Assembly: GCA_903936565.1 (NCBI GenBank) | Contig: CAIZVZ010000014.1 | Coordinates: 1 to 34,514, forward strand | DNA from: an uncultured bacterium | GTDB taxonomy: Bacteria; Patescibacteriota; Minisyncoccia; Phycocordibacterales; CAIZLB01 | DNA length: 34,514 bases | Reading direction: 5' to 3' | Shown: piece by piece, positions 15,236 through 23,824 of the stretch | How the letters are laid out: every line of letters begins with the position of its first letter | How positions within the stretch are numbered: position 1 is the stretch's first letter | Position numbers and translations under genes: made by a program | Notes under the pieces: generated by a model | Seen by the model: only the letters and a program-made list of their open reading frames with translations | The model's database searches: none | What the model was told of the DNA's origin: nothing

Positions 15236-18058
15236 ATGAATAACACAGATCAAGGAATGGGTATGGGTTCAGTAGCGGGAGCGGGGATGGGAAATGGAAT
15301 GGCAACGGGCGTGGGACAATCTCCGGATGCACCTGTGCAAAATAATCCAATACAAAATACTCAGCCGGCCCCGGCGTCAACGCAGGCCTCAGCACCAGCA
15401 CCGGCGTCTTCATCAGCCCCAGAACCAATGTGGGCGCCGACTTCCGTGTCGACTCCGGTTTTTGTACCTACAGAATCTACACCTTCAATATCTACTACAC
15501 TACAACCGGAATTCAAACCAGAACCCCGACCGTTTGTTGATCCTTTTGCATCATCCCCTGTCTCAAACCCTCCAGTTACAACACCGCACTCCTTCTTTCC
15601 TCCAGAGCCAGCGACTCCGACTCCTGCACCAGTCCAAACACCAGCGCCTACAATGAGCGCCTCACCTTCATCTGTGTTTTCATTTAATCCTGCATTAGCG
15701 CCAACTCCTACTTCAAACACGACTTCTGGATCTATCGCAACCCCAGTCTCAAGTCCTGTCTCTGCGCCAGTTTCAAACCCCGCTTATACTCCATCACCGG
15801 CACAAGCACCAGCATCTTTGTATCCACATCCACAAAATACTAATCCAGTTCCAGCTCCCGCAGCGGATTCAAGTCCAAGTCCAATTTCAAATTCTGCTTC
15901 ATTCACACCTCCAGTGTCTAGTCTAAATAACGACCCATTAGCATATCACCCTGATATGGCTGGTGCAAAAAATGGAGGCGGTGTGGGTGCAGGTATGGGT
16001 GGTCTTGGTGTGAACAGCGTGAACACCATGAGCGCCATGGCTAACATGAACAACAAAATGACTCCTCCTAAATCTAAAGGTGGGGGACTTAAATCTTTCT
16101 TAATTCTACTTTTAATATTAATAATAATTCTTGCGGGAGGTGCTGCGGCATACGCTTATGTGAAGAAAATTGGACCATTTGCTTTCACCTCGTATACGGA
16201 GTCAAATTTTTCATCTAGTCTACTTACAAAGATTGCAAGCATGAGTTCCGCGTCTTACATATTTTCTGGTGCAATCAACGTTGTTCCAAGAGACGCTGGT
16301 GCGGTGCCATTTGACCTAAAAGTTTCAAATGAAAAGGAATTAAAAGAGGCTTATTATTATGATAAGCAAAAATTAGAAAGTGCGAGTCTGATAATTTCTT
16401 CATTGAATTCAGCTGCCAATTATTCTAGTTATAAATATCAAAGCTATTCCACAAAGCCTAAAATTAAACCTTACGTAAATAACCTAAGTGAAATCACATT
16501 TCCTCCTGCTGTTGATCCAGAAAGTGTAAAAACCTTTGAATATCAGACAACCGATAATGGAAACAACTTCAATTTAACAGTAACTTTTGTAACAGATGAT
16601 GCTGTAAAATCTGCTAAAGGATACGATAGGCTCGCAACCAGTACGAAAGTGGAAGGAAAGAAGGTGACCTTTACAAAAGATAGTCGTTTTTCATTCTATC
16701 TTAGTGAAGAGCCACCAAAGCCAATGCTTGTAGCTATGAGTGATTCCATGGCAAATCTTCCTCCTGAAATGAATGCGAAAATTGCTGTTGGTGTATCATC
16801 AGATTTCCAGCCAGGTCAATTGGCAAATTGGCAATTCAATCTTGATGCCCAAGGAGATTTTGGTGACATGTCTTTTAAGGTTAACGCTGACGCAATCAAG
16901 AAAGATACAAATTATTATTTCAAAATAAACAATGTACCAAGCTTCTTCTTGTTTAATCAATTAGCAGCAATGAAAGGTAAGTGGATAATGGTACCAATTA
17001 AAACAGCTTCAACTACATCTACTAGTACTTCATCAACTTCAGAGATGGGTATGAATGATAATTATTCTCCATTGTCATCTGTACAATCGAGCATTTCAAG
17101 TAGTGAAGAGAAATATAAAGAAAATCGCGATAAGGCTATAAAACTTGTCAAAAAAGTCGTTGCAATAGCTGATGAGGAACAGATATTTGTTTTTAAAACT
17201 CCACCTACATCAGAGAAAGTTGGTGAAAGAAATTTGGTTAAATATGTACTGGGATTAAGAAAGGACAAAGTGCTAACTTTCTACACGAAAATACAAAGTG
17301 AAATAAATAGTAACCCTGAGTTTGCTGATTATAAGGATGCATTTATAGATCAGGGATACATAAATTATCTAAAGAGTGATGAGTTCAGTCAAACTTTCGA
17401 TTACATGGACAAGAACAATACTCTAACTTTATGGGTTGATAAGGATGGATTTCCAGCTATTGTGGAGAATATAATGCGAGTTGTTCCACCAGACAGTGCG
17501 GTAGGACTTAAGGGTAAGCAAATTAATGTGACGTTTAAATTAGATATTTCTAATATTAATCAAACAATAAATATACAAGCTCCAGCTGGCGCTGTCTCAT
17601 TTGATAAAATTACTGCAGAGATGAATGGTACTGATGCGGGAGGTGGTGCAAGCGGTATCGCAAGTAGTAGTGGTGGTGTTGGGCCAATAGATGAAGCTCG
17701 TCTTAAGGGAATGCAAGCGGCAATGAAATCTAGTTTATCAAACATGAGAGCAGAAGCTGAACTGTTTTATAGTCAAAATTCAAACTCATTTGGTAATAAG
17801 CCGTTTGCATTGAGCGCTTGCTCAAATATGGCAGGCACTTTGTTTGGAAATGAAAAAATGTTTAGTCTATTAAACTATGCAACAAAGAATAACCCATCAA
17901 CCGCGACTTGTGTCTCGAGCGGAAGTTCTGGCGCGGTTACTTCTTGGGCGCTTTCCGCCCCAATTCCTGGTGATGATGGTTTTAGTTGGTGTGTTGATAG
18001 TACGGGGGCTTCTAAGAGAATAATTGATAAGTTAAAAGGGAAGAGTTGTGCTTCGTAA
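15236..18058 (+). CDS. Large membrane-anchored protein: Pro/Ala/Ser-rich N-terminal region, single TM, extracellular domain, pilin-like C-terminal module
   Basis: P/A/S-rich residues about 25-240; TM KSFLILLLILIIILAGGAAAYAYV (about 16090-16165); C-terminus ARLKGMQAAMKSSLSNMRAEAELFYSQNSNSF...WCVDSTGASK...CAS. Confidence 0.85.
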   Translation: MNNTDQGMGMGSVAGAGMGNGMATGVGQSPDAPVQNNPIQNTQPAPASTQASAPAPASSSAPEPMWAPTSVSTPVFVPTESTPSISTTLQPEFKPEPRPFVDPFASSPVSNPPVTTPHSFFPPEPATPTPAPVQTPAPTMSASPSSVFSFNPALAPTPTSNTTSGSIATPVSSPVSAPVSNPAYTPSPAQAPASLYPHPQNTNPVPAPAADSSPSPISNSASFTPPVSSLNNDPLAYHPDMAGAKNGGGVGAGMGGLGVNSVNTMSAMANMNNKMTPPKSKGGGLKSFLILLLILIIILAGGAAAYAYVKKIGPFAFTSYTESNFSSSLLTKIASMSSASYIFSGAINVVPRDAGAVPFDLKVSNEKELKEAYYYDKQKLESASLIISSLNSAANYSSYKYQSYSTKPKIKPYVNNLSEITFPPAVDPESVKTFEYQTTDNGNNFNLTVTFVTDDAVKSAKGYDRLATSTKVEGKKVTFTKDSRFSFYLSEEPPKPMLVAMSDSMANLPPEMNAKIAVGVSSDFQPGQLANWQFNLDAQGDFGDMSFKVNADAIKKDTNYYFKINNVPSFFLFNQLAAMKGKWIMVPIKTASTTSTSTSSTSEMGMNDNYSPLSSVQSSISSSEEKYKENRDKAIKLVKKVVAIADEEQIFVFKTPPTSEKVGERNLVKYVLGLRKDKVLTFYTKIQSEINSNPEFADYKDAFIDQGYINYLKSDEFSQTFDYMDKNNTLTLWVDKDGFPAIVENIMRVVPPDSAVGLKGKQINVTFKLDISNINQTINIQAPAGAVSFDKITAEMNGTDAGGGASGIASSSGGVGPIDEARLKGMQAAMKSSLSNMRAEAELFYSQNSNSFGNKPFALSACSNMAGTLFGNEKMFSLLNYATKNNPSTATCVSSGSSGAVTSWALSAPIPGDDGFSWCVDSTGASKRIIDKLKGKSCAS

Positions 18059-18084
18059 TAATTAATAAATAATAGTAAACAATT

Positions 18085-18121
18085 ATAGCGGCAAGACGTT
18101 CCAAGCGGCGCTTGCCGCTAT
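18085..18121. other. Strong hairpin downstream of the 940-aa protein gene (possible terminator)
   Basis: 11-bp perfect stem ATAGCGGCAAG / CTTGCCGCTAT, 15-nt loop; no T-run. Confidence 0.5.
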
Positions 18122-18248
18122 TGGTATTTACAAAGCTATTTCTGTGTGATATTGTTTTTTTTGGATGCTTCGCACCGTTAACGCAAAGTCTTGCTCTGTG
18201 CAGTAGGCACGAATGCGAAGTCCAGTTCACTAGTTTAGATTGATTGCT

Positions 18249-19082
18249 ATGAAAAGAAACTTGAGTTTGATTATGTTGTTCTTGGTCCAAGTTTCGACGA
18301 GCTTGCTCGTCGACGCCAAAGGCATCGAACAACCTGCTGGTCCGCCAGATTCATCGACGACCGAGAGGGGCGAACAACCCAAGACCCAGACACTCGATGT
18401 GGTCACGTTGCAGAACTACGTTCTGCAGTTGCCATCTGGGGAGCTGTGGGTCATGCCGAAGGGCACCATTACCGTTGCGGCCTTGGGCGATGAAATGTCG
18501 TCCAGGTACGGCCCGTATTCAAAGTTACTGGAAGCGGCTTACTTGCATCCCGGCAAAATGATACCGCTTGGGTACGACGGGAGGGCTCAAACCTACAGTC
18601 GTACCGGCTTCTTGAGTATTCAGAGGTCGGATACATCAAACGGAAGCTTGTTTTACGACAAGGCTAGTCGCCAGTTCGTGGAATCAGGCCCAATTACTTA
18701 CATCAAGGACGTGACACCTGTGGTTGCGATACTTCTCGCGGTAAACGTGATTGGCTTAATTGTGATGTTTTGCATGATGTGGGATTGGGTTGGCTTCATT
18801 GGAAAGGGTGGACCTAGGATTGTCGCAGTTCCCATTGCGCTGTTCATCTTCGCTTTTACAAACTGGTTATATGGGCAAACGGTAAGTGACTTTGGGTACT
18901 TGAGAGTCGTGTCCGCAAGCTTTTTTGTGGTCTGGTTTGTCGCAACGGTCGGCACATCTATCAATTGCGGCAGATGTGCTCGCAGTCATCGATTTGCCTA
19001 TCTCAAGTGGCCAGCGTTATTGCTGTTCCTGTATTCCTCCACCCTCGCCCTCTTTGGAAAATGGGGGGACTGGGGAAACTAG
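18249..19082 (+). CDS. Hypothetical membrane protein with signal peptide and about 4 C-terminal TM segments; compositionally atypical
   Basis: MKRNLSLIMLFLVQVSTSLLVDAKG signal-like start; hydrophobic helices VVAILLAVNVIGLIVMFCMM, IVAVPIALFIFAFTNWL, VVSASFFVVWFVATVG, ALLLFLYSSTLALFG. The track start 18240 is TTG; the ATG at 18249 is more likely. Confidence 0.75.
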   Translation: MKRNLSLIMLFLVQVSTSLLVDAKGIEQPAGPPDSSTTERGEQPKTQTLDVVTLQNYVLQLPSGELWVMPKGTITVAALGDEMSSRYGPYSKLLEAAYLHPGKMIPLGYDGRAQTYSRTGFLSIQRSDTSNGSLFYDKASRQFVESGPITYIKDVTPVVAILLAVNVIGLIVMFCMMWDWVGFIGKGGPRIVAVPIALFIFAFTNWLYGQTVSDFGYLRVVSASFFVVWFVATVGTSINCGRCARSHRFAYLKWPALLLFLYSSTLALFGKWGDWGN

Positions 19083-19179
19083 TAGGGTCTCACAAACCTA
19101 CTTATCGGATCAAAAAATGATGGTATCATCCATCAAATGACTACTGGGAATTATCTAGTCACTATAAAACCTTAAATAC

Positions 19180-19204
19180 CGCCCCATACCCAGGGGGCGT
19201 TTTT
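19180..19204 (+). terminator. Rho-independent terminator
   Basis: CGCCCC-atacccag-GGGGCG followed by TTTTT. Confidence 0.85.
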
Positions 19205-19257
19205 CGTTGATAAAATTGGTAGCAAAACTCCTTAACTTGTTATACAATGCTTATATT

Positions 19258-21708
19258 ATGGCTAAAAAACAAGTGTATGACCACAGAAAAATAGAAAAGA
19301 AGTGGCAAAAGAAATGGGAAACAAGCAAAATATATAAAACTGATGACAAGACCCTGAAGCTCGGGCAAAAAAAGTTTTTTGTATTAGATATGTTCCCATA
19401 TCCATCTGGTGAAGGCCTTCACGTTGGTCACCCGAAGGGATACATTGCAACTGACGTTGTTTCTAGAATGAAGCGTATGAGTGGTTTTAAAGTTCTTCAC
19501 CCAATGGGTTGGGATGCATTTGGTTTGCCTGCTGAACAATTTGCAATAAAAAATAAAACCAATCCAATGATTGGTGTTAAGAAAACTGTCGCTAGATTTA
19601 AGAAACAAGTTTCAATTATTGGACTTGATTATGATTGGGATAGAGAAATAAATACAACTGATCCAAAATATTATAAATGGACACAATGGACATTTCTAAA
19701 AATGCTTGAAGCTGGTTTGGCATATGAGTCACATGAGCCAATTAATTGGTGTCCATCATGTAAAACCGGTTTAGCAAATGAAGATGTTGAGGATGGAAAA
19801 TGTGAGAGATGTGGAACTCCTGTAGAGAAAAAACCACTTAGACAATGGGTTATTAAAATCACTAAGTACGCAGATAGATTGTTGAATGATTTGGAAGCAC
19901 TTGAATGGCCAGAGCCTATTAAGGATGCGCAGAGAAATTGGATTGGAAGAAGCGAGGGAGCGGAGGTGACTTTTAAAACTAATGCTGGAGTTGATGTTTC
20001 TGTGTTTACAACAAGAGTAGATACTCTATTTGGTGTGACTTACGTTGTTGTTGCTCCGGAGTCAAAATTAATTGCGGAGTTTGGTAATAGTATAAAAAAT
20101 CAAAAGGAAGTTGCTGAATTTATAAAGAATACCTCAAAAATAAGTGATATAGAGAGAACGGCAGTAGATAAACCAAAAAATGGTCTTAAGTTGGAAGGGG
20201 TTATTGCAATTAATCCATCTAACAACGAAGAGGTTCCAGTATTCATTGCTGATTATGTACTTGCCAACTACGGAACTGGCGCTGTGATGGCTGTTCCTGC
20301 GCATGATACGCGTGATTATGCATTTGCAAAGAAATATGATTTGCCAATTAGGGAGGTTATTAGACCCGAAGTTGAAATCGCTGGAGCTGAACTTTTTGTA
20401 GATGATGGCGTTTTGATTAATTCATCAAAATTTAGTGGATTAACTTCAAGTGAGGCTAGGGGAAAGATTACTAAGACATATGGAAAACTTGTAACAAAAT
20501 ACAAATTACGCGATTGGGTATTTTCTCGTCAGCGTTATTGGGGTGAGCCAATTCCTGTAATTCACTGTACAGAGTGTGGAGTTGTTCCAGTTCCATATAA
20601 AGATTTGCCAGTTGTACTTCCAAAGGTTAAAAGTTATGAGCCGACAGGAACTGGAGAATCTCCGCTTGCAAATATCTCTTCATGGGTAAATGTTAAATGT
20701 CCAAAGTGCAAGGGGCCAGGAAAGCGTGAGACTAACACCATGCCTCAATGGGCAGGATCTTCTTGGTACTATTTGAGATACATGGATCCAAAGAATGATA
20801 AGGCTCTAGTTGACCCTAAGAAGGAAGCATTTTGGTCACCTGTGGATTTTTACGTCGGAGGGGCGGAACACGCTGCTAGGCACCTTATATACGCTAGATT
20901 CTGGCATAAATTCTTACAGGACATCGGAGTCGTTAAATATGGTGAGCCATTTAAGAAATTACAGAACGTGGGATTGATTATGGGAGAAGACGGAAGAAAG
21001 ATGAGTAAGAGATATGGAAATGTTGTTAATCCAGATACAATTGTAGAAACTTATGGAGCTGACACACTTCGATTATATGAAATGTTCATGGGACCATTTG
21101 ATCAAGAAATAACTTGGAAGACTGACAATATTATCGGTGTTAGAAGATTTTTGGAGAGAGTTTGGAGAATGCATGAGAGGGTAGTGGATGATAAAAAAAG
21201 TAAGGCAAAGAAGGGTGTTGCAACAAAGGATACTGTTGGATTAGATAATCCAACAGAGATTTTGTTCAATCAAACTATTAAAAAGGTTACTGATGATATC
21301 GGTACACTTGGTTTTAACACTGCGATTTCTCAAATGATGATTCTTGTAAATCAATTAGAAAAAGTAGAGATAATTCCTAAATCAGTTTACTTAACTTTGA
21401 TAAAATTGTTAGCACCATTTGCTCCACATGCAACAGAAGAATTGTGGATGTTACTTGGTCAAAAGGGAAGTGTTCATACTTCAGGATGGCCAGAATATGA
21501 TTCTGATAAACTGGTTCTTAACACCATAACTGTCATGGTTCAGGTTAATGGAAGGGTTAGGGATCAATTTAATGCTGAGATTGGTATTTCAAAGGAGGAT
21601 ATGGAAAAGTTGGCGCTTGATTCAAAATACATTCAAGATAATTTTGCGGGCAAAACTCCAACTCGAGTTATCGTGGTGCCAAATAAGATTGTGAATTTGG
21701 TTTACTAA
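19258..21708 (+). CDS. leuS: Leucyl-tRNA synthetase
   Basis: HVGHP signature in MFPYPSGEGLHVGHPKGYIATDV; DGRKMSKRYGN; C-terminal anticodon-binding and VNGRVRDQ regions. Start at ATG 19258 preferred over the track's 19207. Confidence 0.97.
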   Translation: MAKKQVYDHRKIEKKWQKKWETSKIYKTDDKTLKLGQKKFFVLDMFPYPSGEGLHVGHPKGYIATDVVSRMKRMSGFKVLHPMGWDAFGLPAEQFAIKNKTNPMIGVKKTVARFKKQVSIIGLDYDWDREINTTDPKYYKWTQWTFLKMLEAGLAYESHEPINWCPSCKTGLANEDVEDGKCERCGTPVEKKPLRQWVIKITKYADRLLNDLEALEWPEPIKDAQRNWIGRSEGAEVTFKTNAGVDVSVFTTRVDTLFGVTYVVVAPESKLIAEFGNSIKNQKEVAEFIKNTSKISDIERTAVDKPKNGLKLEGVIAINPSNNEEVPVFIADYVLANYGTGAVMAVPAHDTRDYAFAKKYDLPIREVIRPEVEIAGAELFVDDGVLINSSKFSGLTSSEARGKITKTYGKLVTKYKLRDWVFSRQRYWGEPIPVIHCTECGVVPVPYKDLPVVLPKVKSYEPTGTGESPLANISSWVNVKCPKCKGPGKRETNTMPQWAGSSWYYLRYMDPKNDKALVDPKKEAFWSPVDFYVGGAEHAARHLIYARFWHKFLQDIGVVKYGEPFKKLQNVGLIMGEDGRKMSKRYGNVVNPDTIVETYGADTLRLYEMFMGPFDQEITWKTDNIIGVRRFLERVWRMHERVVDDKKSKAKKGVATKDTVGLDNPTEILFNQTIKKVTDDIGTLGFNTAISQMMILVNQLEKVEIIPKSVYLTLIKLLAPFAPHATEELWMLLGQKGSVHTSGWPEYDSDKLVLNTITVMVQVNGRVRDQFNAEIGISKEDMEKLALDSKYIQDNFAGKTPTRVIVVPNKIVNLVY

Positions 21709-21737
21709 AAGACTAAGATAAAATTTAAAAAAGATTC

Positions 21738-21769
21738 AGGGCGGCCACTCTCGCGAGAGTGGCCGCCCT
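21738..21769. terminator. Perfect palindrome, likely terminator between convergent genes
   Basis: AGGGCGGCCACTCTCG/CGAGAGTGGCCGCCCT, 32-nt perfect inverted repeat; minus-strand T-rich tract (rc of aaatttaaaaaagat) follows. Confidence 0.65.
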
Positions 21770-21797
21770 TGGGTTGTTGGGGGACGGGGACAGTTGC

Positions 21798-22220
21798 TTA
21801 CGCAGCCTTGCTACGGGTCTTCTTCGGCTTCTTCTTTGCGGTGGCACAAATGGTCTTCTGTGGCCTTGCCAAGCGAATGGCTACCCTAAGCGCCTCAGCC
21901 TGAGCTGGTTCCACGCTTTTGCAGTCCGGATGAAGCAGTCTACTGATAGTGACCGCGTGAATCTGGACCCCACTTTTCTGTGGGGTGTCCCGTTTGACCA
22001 GCACGAGGTAGGTATCGGCAATGGCGGTGCGGTGCGTGGTGTGGCCACTGTCGCTAATACCGCAGGATTTCATGAAGCGGCCGATGGCAGCTTCGCTGTC
22101 ACCATGAGCGTCCTTGATCTTAAAGACCCCGCCTTTTCCGCCTTGCTTTTTCTCGACATAGGCCATTCCGCCAGCTTCTCCAAGTGGGGATTTAACTAAC
22201 AATACGTTGATGTAGCACAT
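21798..22220 (-). CDS. Hypothetical protein with basic C-terminal tail; compositionally atypical
   Basis: 140-aa ORF ending ...ATAKKKPKKTRSKAA, followed on its own strand by hairpin plus T-tract; higher GC than its surroundings. Confidence 0.6.
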   Translation of the reverse strand: MCYINVLLVKSPLGEAGGMAYVEKKQGGKGGVFKIKDAHGDSEAAIGRFMKSCGISDSGHTTHRTAIADTYLVLVKRDTPQKSGVQIHAVTISRLLHPDCKSVEPAQAEALRVAIRLARPQKTICATAKKKPKKTRSKAA

Positions 22221-22340
22221 GTGCTGTATTCTGTTGATGGTTACTGAATTGATTATCTACTCTGGGCACCGAAAAAAGATCGGTCCGGAGACAATATAAT
22301 CATATTTCTGATTACTTGTAAATAGCTACAGAATTTTCAG

Positions 22341-23231
22341 CTAGTTTGCTGTTTTGTTTCCACCTCTTGATCCAATTAGGTACGTTTGAATATTATTCTT
22401 GTGTTGCTCATAAGTTTTTGAACAATGGATTTTTCGATTGTTGTCGTGTAGATAATACATACAATCTGTTTTTTGAGGAGCGTAAGCAGCCTTCAATGCG
22501 TCTATGCTTATATTTGAAATTGCTGTAGGGGGTAGGCCTAGATTTGAATAGGTATTATATGGTGAATCAATCTTCTTATCAGCTGAGGCTATTTTTGGCC
22601 ACCAATCTTCAGGGCTTCCTTTTGCGTATTGCAGAGTCGCATCCATTCCAAGTGTCATCCCTTTAAATAGCCTATTCCAGATAACTCCAGAAATTAAATT
22701 CATATCTTTTGGTCCTGCAGCTTCTCTTTGAATAATTGAAGCGATTCGCACAGCTGTTTCAAGGTTGATTTTTTTAGTGCTTGCTTTGATCTTCTTATCT
22801 CCTAATATTTTTTCTCCAACTTGTTTATCAAATTCGGCCATACCCTGGTCGGCCACCTCCTTGCCGGTAGCATCAATTTTAATCCAATATGAACCAGGCA
22901 TAAAGAAACCCTCCATGGCACCATCGTCATCCCTGGGGGCTGAATTGATAAACTCCCGCTTATCCTTTTCAGTCCAATTGATAATCTTGGCGATTTTGTC
23001 GGCTATTTCCTCGATTCTCATACCAGGGTTGATGGTTATGTATCTAACGTATGGATTGGCCAGATTTATGTAAAAAGACAGGGGGTTATTCTCGTCTAAA
23101 TTGGACCTTGAGTATATAAGACCTATACTAAAAATGAAGCCAATTATGGCAATAATAGTCAAGGTCTTCCAGCGATTTTTACCTATATTGTTGGCTGTTC
23201 TTTTGGATTTAGATGTACTTCTGTGGATCAT
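22341..23231 (-). CDS. mltG: Endolytic transglycosylase MltG (YceG-like)
   Basis: RIASIIQREAAGPKDMNLISGVIWNRLFKGMTLGMDATLQYA...SPYNTYSNLGLPPTAISN; N-terminal TM. Confidence 0.95.
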   Translation of the reverse strand: MIHRSTSKSKRTANNIGKNRWKTLTIIAIIGFIFSIGLIYSRSNLDENNPLSFYINLANPYVRYITINPGMRIEEIADKIAKIINWTEKDKREFINSAPRDDDGAMEGFFMPGSYWIKIDATGKEVADQGMAEFDKQVGEKILGDKKIKASTKKINLETAVRIASIIQREAAGPKDMNLISGVIWNRLFKGMTLGMDATLQYAKGSPEDWWPKIASADKKIDSPYNTYSNLGLPPTAISNISIDALKAAYAPQKTDCMYYLHDNNRKIHCSKTYEQHKNNIQTYLIGSRGGNKTAN

Positions 23232-23239
23232 GTGATACT

Positions 23240-23245
23240 ATTATA
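23240..23245 (-). promoter_or_regulatory. -10 element of mltG
   Basis: TATAAT on the minus strand, 8 nt before the ATG. Confidence 0.5.
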
Positions 23246-23287
23246 GTACAAGATGTAATAAAGGTGAACCCATCTACGTCATAATCT

Positions 23288-23821
23288 ATGTCTAGAAAGA
23301 CACACATGAGCCAGCTTAAAAAGGACTTTGCCAAAACGTATGACGAGCATTCGGATGCTATTTTCAGATATGCATATTTTAAGCTCTCAGATACAGAAAA
23401 AGCTAAGGATGTCGTTCAAGACACCTTCGTTAAGTTTTGGGAATACATTTCAGCTGATGTGGAAAATGAGTTACAGAACGTAAAAGCACTTTTATATCGG
23501 ATAGCCTTAAATACAATAATAGACCTCTATAGAAAGCGTAAAACCTTTTCTTTAGACACTTTGGCTGACGATGGGTTTGATCCTGCGTTTGAGCCAGAAC
23601 AGGATGTCTTTGAAAGACATGAGTCAGAGGCGGTATTAAGGGCGATAAGTGAACTTGAGGAAGAGGATAAAAACATCATGTTCATGAGGTATATAGAAGG
23701 ACTATCGTTTGATGATATCGCTGAGGTAACAGGGCAGAGGTCAAATACCGTAACTGTTAAGGTGCATAGATTACTCAAGCAGTTAAGGCAATCTTTGAAT
23801 ATTAATGAAACTACAGAATAA
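23288..23821 (+). CDS. RNA polymerase sigma-70 family (ECF-like) sigma factor
   Basis: Region 2 HSDAIFRYAYFKLSDTEKAKDVVQDTFVKFWEYI; region 4 LEEEDKNIMFMRYIEGLSFDDIAEVTGQRSNTVTVKVHRLLKQLRQ. Confidence 0.95.
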   Translation: MSRKTHMSQLKKDFAKTYDEHSDAIFRYAYFKLSDTEKAKDVVQDTFVKFWEYISADVENELQNVKALLYRIALNTIIDLYRKRKTFSLDTLADDGFDPAFEPEQDVFERHESEAVLRAISELEEEDKNIMFMRYIEGLSFDDIAEVTGQRSNTVTVKVHRLLKQLRQSLNINETTE

Positions 23822-23824
23822 AAC

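Noticed and set aside
15294-15720. Overlapping ORFs 15294-15656 (+) and 15361-15720 (-)
   Set aside because: Alternative-frame artefacts of the Pro/Ala/Ser-rich repeat-like coding region of the 940-aa protein.
21759-22199. Plus-strand 146-aa ORF opposite the minus-strand 140-aa gene
   Set aside because: Starts inside the palindrome and has no plausible family. The minus-strand frame has a better start, a basic C-terminus and an appropriate terminator.
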